Assembly: GCA_021741945.1 (NCBI GenBank)
Contig: JAIOWV010000026.1
Span: 1-13,798, forward strand
Length of the DNA stretch: 13,798 bases
Direction of reading: 5' to 3'
Origin: Pontimonas sp.
Lineage (GTDB): Bacteria; Actinomycetota; Actinomycetes; Actinomycetales; Microbacteriaceae
Shown: positions 6,986 to 13,229 of the stretch, in pieces
Position numbering within the stretch: the stretch's first letter is position 1
How the letters are laid out: each line of letters begins with the position of its first letter
Position numbers and translations under genes: made by a program
The notes under the pieces: model-generated
What the model was told of the DNA's origin: nothing
The model's input: only the letters and a program-made list of their open reading frames with translations
Databases searched by the model: none

Positions 6986-8654
6986 GTTTGCGGTAGGTGG
7001 AGCGGTGGGGTGCCGCGGCGTCGGGCCCTAGACGTTCAATCTTGTTCTGTTCGTAGGACTCGAAGTTGCCTTCAAACCAGTGCCAGTATCCAGGCTCTTT
7101 CTCAGTTCCCTCATAGGCCAGGATGTGGGTGGCAACGCGGTCGAGGAACCACCGATCGTGTGTGATGACCACCGCGCAACCCGGAAACTCCAGAAGAGCA
7201 TTCTCAAGACTCGAGAGCGTTTCCACGTCAAGGTCGTTCGTGGGCTCATCGAGCAGGAGTAAGTTTCCGCCCTGCTTCAGCGTGAGCGCAAGGTTCAAGC
7301 GGTTGCGCTCTCCACCGGAGAGCACGCCAGCCTTTTTTTGCTGGTCGGGTCCCTTGAAGCCAAAGCTGGAGACATAGGCACGGGAGGGGATTTCGACATT
7401 CCCGACCTGGATGACATCAAGTCCATCGGACACAACTTCCCAGAGGGTCTTTGAGGAATCAATTCCCGAGCGGTCTTGGTCAACGTAGGAGAGCTTGACC
7501 GACTCGCCCACCACCATCTCGCCACCATCCAGGGGCTCCAGGCCCACAATCGTCTTGAACAACGTCGACTTGCCCACACCGTTGGGACCAATGATGCCGA
7601 CGATGCCGTTGCGAGGCAGGGTGAAGCTGAGGTTCTCGATCAGAACCCGATCGCCGAAGCCCTTCTTCAGAGATTTGGCTTCCAGAACCTGCTGGCCCAG
7701 ACGGGGACCTGGCGGAATCTGAATCTCTTCGAAATCGAGCTTCTTGGTGCGCTCGGCTTCGGTTGCCATCTCTTCGTATCGAGCAAGACGGGCTTTGGAC
7801 TTAGCCTGGCGACCCTTGGCGTTGGAGCGAACCCACTCGAGTTCATCTGGCAAGCGCTTGGCTAGTTTCTGATCCTTCTTTCCCTGAACCTCAAGGCGCT
7901 CGGCCTTCTTCTCGAGGTAGGTGGAGTAGTTGCCCTCGTAGGGGTAAAGGCGACCCCGGTCTACCTCAGCAATCCACTGGGCGACGTGGTCGAGGAAGTA
8001 CCGGTCGTGGGTGATGGCGATAACAGCGCCTGGGTACTTCGAGAGGTGCTGCTCCAGCCACAGAACGCTCTCGGCGTCGAGGTGGTTTGTGGGCTCATCC
8101 AAAAGCAAGAGATCAGGCTTCTCCAAGAGCAACTTACACAAGGCAACTCGGCGCTTCTCTCCACCGGAAAGGTGAGAGATGGAGGCATCTGAGGGTGGGC
8201 AGCGCAGCGCATCCATCGCCTGCTCAAGCTGTGAGTCCAGGTCCCAGGCGTCCGCTGCATCAATAGCTTCTTGAAGGGTTCCCATCTCGGCCAGCAGGGC
8301 GTCAAAGTCCGCATCCGGGTCTGACATGGCCGCCGAAATTTCGTTGAACCGCACAATCTTCTCGTGGATGTCGCGAACACCGTCGCGGACGTTCTCCAGA
8401 ACAGTTTTCGATGCATCCAGCTCAGGCTCCTGCAGCAGGATTCCCACGGTGTATCCGGGGCTCAGCGTCGCATCACCGTTACTGGGGGTGTCGAGACCCG
8501 CCATGATCTTGAGAATTGTCGACTTACCGGCACCGTTCGGGCCGACCATGCCGATTTTCGCCCCGGGGAAAAACGACATCGTGACGTCGTCGAGGATTAG
8601 TTTTTCGCCAATCGCTTTGCGGGCGCGCACCATCGTGTAAATGAACTCAGCCAT
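6972..8654 (-). CDS. ettA: Energy-dependent translational throttle protein EttA (ABC-F ATPase)
   Basis: This 560-residue soluble protein has two ABC cassettes and no membrane domain. Cassette 1 has Walker A GPNGAGKST (38-46), the arm insertion at about 90-140, LSGGE (162-166), Walker B with catalytic E187, and switch H216. The linker at about 245-305 is the basic P-site tRNA interaction motif, with NAKGRQAKSKARLARYEEM. Cassette 2 has Walker A GPNGVGKST (356-364), LSGGE (445-449), E470 and H499. The arm insertion, the linker sequence and the length (E. coli EttA has 555 residues) separate EttA from Uup or antibiotic-resistance ABC-F proteins. EttA binds the ribosomal E site and gates the first peptide bond according to ADP/ATP level. 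The ATG at 8654 follows AGGAAG (8657-8662). The lipoprotein gene ends six bases upstream, so the two are co-transcribed. A TAGACT overlapping that stop could be an extra internal -10. Confidence 0.97.
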   Translation of the reverse strand: MAEFIYTMVRARKAIGEKLILDDVTMSFFPGAKIGMVGPNGAGKSTILKIMAGLDTPSNGDATLSPGYTVGILLQEPELDASKTVLENVRDGVRDIHEKIVRFNEISAAMSDPDADFDALLAEMGTLQEAIDAADAWDLDSQLEQAMDALRCPPSDASISHLSGGEKRRVALCKLLLEKPDLLLLDEPTNHLDAESVLWLEQHLSKYPGAVIAITHDRYFLDHVAQWIAEVDRGRLYPYEGNYSTYLEKKAERLEVQGKKDQKLAKRLPDELEWVRSNAKGRQAKSKARLARYEEMATEAERTKKLDFEEIQIPPGPRLGQQVLEAKSLKKGFGDRVLIENLSFTLPRNGIVGIIGPNGVGKSTLFKTIVGLEPLDGGEMVVGESVKLSYVDQDRSGIDSSKTLWEVVSDGLDVIQVGNVEIPSRAYVSSFGFKGPDQQKKAGVLSGGERNRLNLALTLKQGGNLLLLDEPTNDLDVETLSSLENALLEFPGCAVVITHDRWFLDRVATHILAYEGTEKEPGYWHWFEGNFESYEQNKIERLGPDAAAPHRSTYRKLTRD

Positions 8655-8660
8655 AGCTTC

Positions 8661-9134
8661 CTAGTCTAGAGACACGGTCTCGCCGAGAAGACACGTGTCG
8701 CTCGCAAGTACCGGTTCAACGGCAGAGGCATACCAGTCGCTCCCCCACTGCGTAATCACACACTCTTCACCAAAGCGAACGGCAAGCGCAGTGGAATCAG
8801 CGGGAAGCTCAATTAATGACGCGTCGGGAGTCAGCTCCATACCCTCCTTAGAATAACCGGCTTCCACTAGGACCTTGACCAGGTCCAGGCCCGCAACATC
8901 AGGGCGTGCGGCGTCGATTGCGTGGGATAAGACGTAGTCGATGTGGGGTTGGTTCTCCCGAGCAGAACCACCTGGTACCCGTTCCGGAACAAATTCCGGG
9001 TCGGCCGCGACCGTGACGCTCTGGTCTTCCTGGACGGCGGAGCTCGGTGACGGGTCATCAGCGATCGGCTGGCAGCCCGTCACCGCAAAGCTCGCGACGA
9101 GCGCGAGGGTGGCAAAGTAGGGAACCTGCGACAC
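8661..9134 (-). CDS. Small predicted lipoprotein (157 aa), DUF6993-like
   Basis: A GTG start at 9134, five bases after GAGGGAGG, gives a protein with a hydrophobic segment at 5-18 and the lipobox A-V-T-G-C with C21. It is therefore probably lipid-anchored outside the membrane. Residues 22-60 are a Ser/Pro/Asp/Glu-rich linker. The C-terminal ~95 residues form a compact domain with two cysteines (EECVITQ and DTCLLG) that could make a disulfide. The pattern of GYSKEGMELTPD, ALAVRFGEEC and a final CLLG reminds me of DUF6993, an unstudied actinobacterial domain; this is from memory. The signal lacks Lys/Arg before the hydrophobic core, which is unusual. A TTG start at about 9149-9147 would add MREAR but has no ribosome-binding site. 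The gene lies between ssb (40 bases upstream) and ettA (six bases downstream). Function unknown. Confidence 0.82.
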   Translation of the reverse strand: MSQVPYFATLALVASFAVTGCQPIADDPSPSSAVQEDQSVTVAADPEFVPERVPGGSARENQPHIDYVLSHAIDAARPDVAGLDLVKVLVEAGYSKEGMELTPDASLIELPADSTALAVRFGEECVITQWGSDWYASAVEPVLASDTCLLGETVSLD

Positions 9135-9139
9135 ACGAG

Positions 9140-9147
9140 CCTCCCTC
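9140..9147 (-). promoter_or_regulatory. Strong ribosome-binding site fixing the lipoprotein GTG start
   Basis: GAGGGAGG on the minus strand, five bases before the GTG at 9134, is close to a perfect anti-16S match. It rules out the long upstream extension to 9326, which would overlap most of the ssb tail. Confidence 0.75.
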
Positions 9148-9174
9148 AACGCACAGTCGGTGCGAACTCCAAGT

Positions 9175-9591
9175 TTAGGCGCGGAGATCTTCCTCCTCTT
9201 CGCCCTCGGGCTCGGGGCTTTCCTCCGTGTCGGGCCTGGCCACGCGCTGATACTCACTGACGCCCCAGTGCAGATCATGGCCCAGAGAGTCTGCTTCCAC
9301 TTCGATGGAGGTGCCTGATCGGTCATCGTTTGACCAGTCTCTGACTTTGAGACGACCGACCGCGACTACGCGGTCGCCTTTGTTCAACGACACCGAAGCG
9401 TTCAGCGCGAGGTTTCGAAACGCCGTCACCGTGTACCAATTGGTGTCGGCATCAGCCCACCCGCCGCTGCTTTTGTCGAACCGCCTCTGTTGGGAGGCCA
9501 GACGAAAGCTGGTGATGGCAAGGCCTTCGGAGGTGACAATGTGTCGTGGCGTGGTGGCAACGAGGCCGGTCAGAGTGAGTTGGTCGGTCAT
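9175..9591 (-). CDS. ssb: Single-stranded DNA-binding protein, non-canonical paralogue (138 aa)
   Basis: Residues 3-110 form an OB fold typical of bacterial SSB. Visible motifs are TLTGLVATTPRH, TSFRLASQQRR, NWYTVTAFRNLA (51-62) and KGDRVVAVGRL (71-81). W52 corresponds to a base-stacking tryptophan of E. coli SSB. The tail is only about 28 residues, very acidic, and ends EEEEDLRA. The canonical D-D-I-P-F tip that recruits replication and repair partners is absent, so this is probably the second, paralogous SSB of actinobacteria. Its genomic place beside ettA matches M. tuberculosis Rv2478c next to Rv2477c. The ATG at 9591 is fixed by AAGGAG at 9599-9604 with seven bases between. The lipoprotein and ettA follow, so this is the first gene of a likely three-gene operon. 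Confidence 0.92.
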   Translation of the reverse strand: MTDQLTLTGLVATTPRHIVTSEGLAITSFRLASQQRRFDKSSGGWADADTNWYTVTAFRNLALNASVSLNKGDRVVAVGRLKVRDWSNDDRSGTSIEVEADSLGHDLHWGVSEYQRVARPDTEESPEPEGEEEEDLRA

Positions 9592-9598
9592 GATGGTG

Positions 9599-9604
9599 CT
9601 CCTT
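9599..9604 (-). promoter_or_regulatory. Ribosome-binding site fixing the ssb start
   Basis: AAGGAG on the minus strand, seven bases before the ATG at 9591, selects the MTDQLTLTG start over the open frame that runs up to 9651. Confidence 0.75.
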
Positions 9605-9708
9605 GGCGTGGCAGGTTTCACGGCGTTCTGGCGCCACCACCCGCCAATCAAGTGACACCAGCCGCTACTGTGCTCGCTTCCCGCCGCCGGGCACGGTCAA
9701 TCAGGTAA

Positions 9709-9732
9709 GTGGGGCTGGATTCCAGTCCCCGC
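9709..9732. terminator. Strong hairpin between msrA and ssb
   Basis: Plus-strand GGGG (9711-9714) and CTGG (9715-9718) pair with CCAG (9722-9725) and CCCC (9727-9730). The loop is ATT and T9726 is bulged; a G-C and a G-T pair extend the base. The hairpin lies 16-39 bases past the msrA stop on the minus strand, so it may end msrA transcription ahead of ssb. No T-run follows, so it would be an imperfect (actinobacterial-style) terminator or a leader structure of ssb. The rest of the 156-base gap 9592-9747 shows no small gene and no convincing promoter. Confidence 0.45.
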
Positions 9733-9747
9733 GAAGGCTGTGGACAG

Positions 9748-10275
9748 CTAGGGGGTTCGCAGATAGGAGGCGAAGCTGGCGCGAACCTTGGACACTTTCG
9801 GCACCGCTACGGCCAAGCAATAACCCTGGGTGGGGTTCTTGGCAAAGAAATCTTGGTGATACTCCTCGGCGTCAAAGTAGGTGCCAAGGGGCACAATCTC
9901 GGTTACTACGCCGCCTCCCCACATCGTCTCTGCCCGGTCGCGCGCAGCTTCGAAGAGCGCCTTCTCCTCGGGCGAGGCGTAGAACATGGCAGAGCGGTAC
10001 TGGGTTCCAACATCATTACCCTGGCGATTGAGCTGGCGCGGGTCGTGCATCGTGAAGAACGCATCGAGGATGACATCGGAGGGAATGACATCGGGGTCAA
10101 AGGTGACCGCCACTGCCTCCGCGTGCCCCGTGCTCCCGGTGCAGACCTGCTCATACGAGGGGTGTTCCACGTGACCACCGGTGTAGCCGGAGACGACAGA
10201 GTGAACGCCGCGGAGCACGCGGTAGGCGGCATCGAGACACCAGAAACAACCGCCTGCGAGCACATAGGTTTTCAT
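9748..10275 (-). CDS. msrA: Peptide-methionine (S)-S-oxide reductase MsrA
   Basis: This 175-residue protein has the MsrA active-site motif GGCFWC at 8-13, with catalytic C10. C13 or C153 (QGYC near the C-terminus) can serve as the recycling cysteine; C45 is also present. Further conserved blocks are VVSGYTGG (27-34), SYEQVCTGSTGHAEAV (40-54), GNDVGTQYRS (87-95) and EEYHQDFF (137-144). It reduces methionine-S-sulfoxide in oxidised proteins using thioredoxin-type donors in the cytosol. The residue after the motif that is usually Glu is Asp (C-L-D), a variant also known in other actinobacterial MsrA. The ATG at 10275 is six bases from a TAGCCT -10 box, suggesting leaderless translation, although GGGGA in between could act weakly as a ribosome-binding site. 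The gene is divergent from the transporter gene. Confidence 0.95.
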   Translation of the reverse strand: MKTYVLAGGCFWCLDAAYRVLRGVHSVVSGYTGGHVEHPSYEQVCTGSTGHAEAVAVTFDPDVIPSDVILDAFFTMHDPRQLNRQGNDVGTQYRSAMFYASPEEKALFEAARDRAETMWGGGVVTEIVPLGTYFDAEEYHQDFFAKNPTQGYCLAVAVPKVSKVRASFASYLRTP

Positions 10276-10279
10276 GTCC

Positions 10280-10294
10280 CCAGGCTAATCCTGG
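10280..10294. repeat. Inverted repeat CCAGG-N5-CCTGG over the msrA -10 region
   Basis: A perfect 5-base inverted repeat with a 5-base centre (CTAAT) overlaps the predicted msrA -10 box at 10282-10287. It could be a small operator or chance. It does not extend beyond five base pairs. Confidence 0.3.
10282..10287 (-). promoter_or_regulatory. Predicted -10 box of msrA, leaderless arrangement
   Basis: TAGCCT on the minus strand ends six bases before the msrA ATG, so the mRNA would begin at or one base before the start codon. No good -35 is seen. Confidence 0.45.
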
Positions 10295-10356
10295 TGCCCT
10301 GAAAAAGGCCCGACATTTCGCCACAGACAATGACGCTGGCGTGCTGTCACAACCCC

Positions 10357-10362
10357 TACGCT
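10357..10362 (+). promoter_or_regulatory. Possible -10 box of the transporter gene
   Basis: TACGCT fits TANNNT and lies 51 bases before the ATG at 10414. It is the best rightward candidate in the 138-base msrA/transporter gap. There is no clear -35, and the ribosome-binding site is weak (GGCGG at 10397-10401). Confidence 0.3.
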
Positions 10363-10413
10363 TAGGTCGTTGGGCTCCACTACGACAAGAAAAACGGCGG
10401 TCTCAGATAACTC

Positions 10414-11394
10414 ATGGGTTACATTTACGCGCTGTTGGCAGCGTTTCTCTTCGGGGCTAACGGCTCGGTCAGCAAAGTCATCATTCAGGCCGGCTTCTCG
10501 GCCATGCAACTCACCCAGATGCGAGTTCTCGGTGCTGCCCTGATCTCCGGGCTTGTACTTCTGATTATCGACAAAAAGTCTTTTCGCCTGCCGCCTGGCC
10601 AATGGCCGGTCGTGGTGGTCCTCGGTGTCGTCGGCGTCGCAATGCTGCAGGTCACCTATGCGCTCGCCATTGAGTTGCTTCCGGTGGGTATTGCTTTGCT
10701 TCTTGAATACCTCGCGGTTTTGCTGGTCGCACTCGTTGCTTTTTTTATATTCAAAGAGAAAGTGCGCCTGCGCCTCTGGGTTGCCATTGCTTTCGTCATG
10801 GCTGGCCTCGTCGTTGTTGCTGAAATCTGGGCCAGCACCTTGAACCCCATTGGCGTGATGTGGGGTTTGCTGGCAGCCATCACCCTCGCCACCTACTTCC
10901 TGGTGGGAGAGAAACAGCTGAAGACCATCTCCCCTCTTGCCCTGGCTTTCTGGACCATGACCATCGCCGCGGTGTTTTGGCTACCGTTCTCAGGGTGGTG
11001 GGAGCTCGACGCCTCCAGCTTCACCACCCTTGCGCCGCTTGGGTCAGAACCTGACAGTGCTCTAGTTCCACTCTGGGCACTACTGGCTTGGAATGTTGTC
11101 CTTGGTTCTTTCGCCCCCTTCCTGCTGTCCTTGAGTGCACTGAAGCGCCTCTCGGCAACGGCGGCAGGAATTGTCGCGACCAGTGAGATTGCCTTTGCCT
11201 TTGTCACCGCGTGGCTGTGGCTCCAAGAATCGCTCAGCCTCTTGCAGGTTGTGGGCGCCTCGATAGTCTTGGGGGGAATCGTCATTGCCCAAACAGCCAG
11301 ATCCAGCGACGTTGTTGTCCAAGCAGATCTAGCACTAGAAACTGGGCCAATTACCCTTCCCGACCAGAGCCAACTCACCAAGGAGCAAAAATGA
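10414..11394 (+). CDS. EamA/DMT-family (RhaT-like) membrane transporter, 326 aa
   Basis: The protein has about ten hydrophobic helices arranged as two EamA repeats, about residues 2-136 and 144-285. It starts MGYIYALLAAFLFGANGSVSK, typical of the family's first helix. A glutamate between helices in ALLLEYLAVLLVALVAFFIF (repeat 1) and the SEIAFAFVTAWLWLQE segment (repeat 2) are the usual EamA end-of-helix motifs. The last ~35 residues are polar and cytosolic. DMT transporters export amino acids, nucleotides, drugs or other metabolites; the substrate cannot be told from sequence. An in-frame TAA at 10408-10410 directly upstream makes this ATG the earliest possible start. The stop overlaps the ATG of the next gene (ATGA), so the two are translationally coupled. 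Confidence 0.9.
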   Translation: MGYIYALLAAFLFGANGSVSKVIIQAGFSAMQLTQMRVLGAALISGLVLLIIDKKSFRLPPGQWPVVVVLGVVGVAMLQVTYALAIELLPVGIALLLEYLAVLLVALVAFFIFKEKVRLRLWVAIAFVMAGLVVVAEIWASTLNPIGVMWGLLAAITLATYFLVGEKQLKTISPLALAFWTMTIAAVFWLPFSGWWELDASSFTTLAPLGSEPDSALVPLWALLAWNVVLGSFAPFLLSLSALKRLSATAAGIVATSEIAFAFVTAWLWLQESLSLLQVVGASIVLGGIVIAQTARSSDVVVQADLALETGPITLPDQSQLTKEQK

Positions 11395-11786
11395 AGAATG
11401 TATTTCGCCCCCTCGTCGTCGCCTCACTGATTGCAGCCGTTATCAACCAGGCCCTCTACTTCCTCGCCACTGAGTTCTTCCAGGTCGAGTTCATCCTGAC
11501 CAGCCCCGCGGGGACCGCCATCCCGTTCTTCGCGCCCGCGCTCTTTAGCGTCTTCCAGGGAATCGTTGGCGGCGTCATCGTTGCCTGGATCGCCTCACGC
11601 ACCAAGTCGCCGAAGAACGTGTGGCTCTCGGTGAGCCTGATTGCCTTGGCGCTGAGCTTCGTGATGCCCTTCGGTGGAATTTCCACCATCGAGGGCGCGC
11701 TGTGGCTGAACCTCATGCACGTTGTCGCTGGCGCACTAGTTATTCCCATGGTGCGCAACGCGTTGCCAAGCGCAGCTGGAGCGTAG
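11391..11786 (+). CDS. Small four-helix membrane protein (131 aa), DUF6069-like
   Basis: This 131-residue protein has four predicted transmembrane segments at about 7-27, 45-68, 76-95 and 103-124. Between helices 1 and 2 lies a loop with VEFILTSPAGTA. The spacing and the S-P-A-G loop resemble DUF6069, a family of small actinobacterial membrane proteins of unknown function; this assignment is from memory. The ATG at 11391 has AAGGAG at 11380-11385 and overlaps the transporter stop by four bases, which fixes the start against the longer open frame from 11211. The coupling suggests it works with, or is regulated together with, the transporter. It could be an accessory subunit, but nothing proves this. 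Confidence 0.82.
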   Translation: MKNVFRPLVVASLIAAVINQALYFLATEFFQVEFILTSPAGTAIPFFAPALFSVFQGIVGGVIVAWIASRTKSPKNVWLSVSLIALALSFVMPFGGISTIEGALWLNLMHVVAGALVIPMVRNALPSAAGA

Positions 11787-11795
11787 TCGCCCAGG

Positions 11796-11815
11796 CGTCC
11801 TCGTTAGCGAGGGCG
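11796..11815. terminator. Hairpin between convergent genes
   Basis: CGTCCTCG (11796-11803) pairs with CGAGGGCG (11808-11815) over eight base pairs, including one G-T pair, with loop TTAG. It sits 10 bases past the membrane-protein stop and covers the stop codon of the convergent RNase gene. It is well placed as a bidirectional terminator. Only two T follow on the plus strand, so it is not canonical. Confidence 0.45.
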
Positions 11816-13186
11816 TTCGATGTCGATTTCTTCGAGGTACTGAGCCACCCGGACTGGCCAGCCCATTTCGCGAGCGATGCGAGCACGAAGCTCGCTGGCG
11901 GCATCGGGTTCACCGTGAACGAGATACGTCATCTTTGGAGCATCAGCAGCGCCTGACATCCACTCGATGAGCTGATCAGCGTCAGCGTGGGCAGACATTG
12001 AGTCGATTTGGTGCACCTCGGCCTTGACCACAATGTCCCGACCAAAGATTCGAAGGGTTCGCACACCCGCAGCCAAATCAGCGCCTCGGGTTCCCCCTGC
12101 TTGGAAGCCCGAGAGGACGACAGCATTGTTGGCATCCTGCCCAAAGGAGACCAGATGGTGCAACACGCGCCCACCAGTCAGCATGCCGGCTGCCGAAACG
12201 ATAATCATGGGGCCATCTGACTCGTTCAGGGCCATCGACTGCTCAACCGTTCTCACTAAACGCGCCCTGTCATAGACGCGCTCGAGCTCCCCAGGTGGCA
12301 CACGCTGGTCGTCCTCATACTTCGCATACAAGCTCGAGGCGTTGGCGGCCATGGGCGAATTGACGAAGATGGGAACCTCCGGGAGGCGCCCGGCATCCAT
12401 GAGCCGTGAAATGTGAAGGAGGATTGTTTGAGTTCTCCCCACCGCGAAAGCCGGAATCAAAACCACCCCGCCCCGGCGGAGCACAGGGTCAAGAATTTCC
12501 GCGAGCTGGTCTTCGGGGGCAACATCGCCGTGTGAGCGATTGCCATAGGTCGACTCCATCACCAAAATATCGCTCCCCGAATAGGGGCGCGCAGGTTTCA
12601 TCAATGCGTCGCCTGGGTGCCCCAGGTCACCGGAGAAAAAGACCGAGCCTGCAGCGGTGGTGACGTTAATGCTCGAGGCGCCGATGATGTGCCCGGCAGG
12701 GACCCAGGTCGCGGTCATTCCGGGGGCAACCTCATACGGGTGGTCACGCTCGACAGTGCGGAAACGCGCAAGAGCGCGTTCAGCGTCCTCAGTCGTGTAC
12801 AGCGGGAGTGGATCCTGGTGTTTGGAATAGCCCTTCTTCTTCGCGTAGGAGGCCTCTTCTTCCATCAAGTACGCGCTATCGGGCAAGAGCAGTTCGGAGA
12901 GATCCTTGGTTGCGCTGGTCGCCAAGACCGGGCCATCAAATCCATCCCGCACAAGGGCCGGGATGTAGCCGGAATGGTCGATGTGCGCGTGGGTCACCAG
13001 CAGGGTGTCAATGGATTCCGGTGCCAGAGGCAGCGGGTCGCGGTTACGCAGCCGCAACTCCTTGTGGCCCTGGAACAGGCCACAATCTATGAGCGCCCGG
13101 GCTTCACCACTCTCCAGCAGGAACTTGGAGCCTGTCACTGTTCCAGCAGCGCCAAGAAAGCGGAGGGTGTGTTGAGGGCGAGGCAT
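11804..13186 (-). CDS. Beta-CASP metallo-beta-lactamase-fold ribonuclease (460 aa)
   Basis: The metal site is complete: H66, H68, D70 and H71 in HAHIDH (66-71), H166 (AGHIIG), D187 (SGDLG) and H424 (VHGE). The beta-CASP insert spans about 210-390. It begins at MESTYGNRSH (210-219) and includes SAAGML (331-336). The late histidine H400 is in SMSAHAD. This matches the CPSF73-like/TTHA0252 group, which cleave or trim RNA with zinc ions in the cytosol. The enzyme is distinct from RNase J, whose C-terminal end is encoded just upstream. Some family members may act on DNA, so the exact substrate is open. The ATG at 13186 lies six bases after TAGCGT and lacks a Shine-Dalgarno, indicating a leaderless mRNA. 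The gene is convergent with the DUF6069-like gene, 17 bases apart. Confidence 0.93.
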   Translation of the reverse strand: MPRPQHTLRFLGAAGTVTGSKFLLESGEARALIDCGLFQGHKELRLRNRDPLPLAPESIDTLLVTHAHIDHSGYIPALVRDGFDGPVLATSATKDLSELLLPDSAYLMEEEASYAKKKGYSKHQDPLPLYTTEDAERALARFRTVERDHPYEVAPGMTATWVPAGHIIGASSINVTTAAGSVFFSGDLGHPGDALMKPARPYSGSDILVMESTYGNRSHGDVAPEDQLAEILDPVLRRGGVVLIPAFAVGRTQTILLHISRLMDAGRLPEVPIFVNSPMAANASSLYAKYEDDQRVPPGELERVYDRARLVRTVEQSMALNESDGPMIIVSAAGMLTGGRVLHHLVSFGQDANNAVVLSGFQAGGTRGADLAAGVRTLRIFGRDIVVKAEVHQIDSMSAHADADQLIEWMSGAADAPKMTYLVHGEPDAASELRARIAREMGWPVRVAQYLEEIDIERPR

Positions 13187-13192
13187 ATCCCA

Positions 13193-13198
13193 ACGCTA
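13193..13198 (-). promoter_or_regulatory. Predicted -10 box of the beta-CASP RNase, leaderless arrangement
   Basis: TAGCGT on the minus strand is separated by TGGGAT (six bases) from the ATG at 13186. It lies in the 43-base gap after RNase J, so the downstream RNase could have its own promoter. The -35 region (TAACGA at a 17-base spacing) is a weak match. Confidence 0.45.
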
Positions 13199-13229
13199 GT
13201 GGTTGGCGTACCGAATCGTTAGAGGAGGC

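Noticed and set aside
9135..9326. N-terminal extension of the lipoprotein frame to 9326
   Set aside because: It would overlap ssb by about 150 bases with an Arg/Pro/Ser-rich sequence. The strong GAGGGAGG site fixes the start at 9134.
9709..10302. Plus-strand open frame of 197 codons across msrA
   Set aside because: It is the antisense shadow of msrA, which has a clear active site and family match.
11211..11390. Upstream extension of the four-helix membrane protein
   Set aside because: It overlaps the transporter C-terminus out of frame. AAGGAG and the ATGA junction point to 11391.
12617..13222. Plus-strand open frame of 201 codons across the beta-CASP RNase
   Set aside because: It is antisense to the metal-binding HxHxDH region and has no domain of its own.
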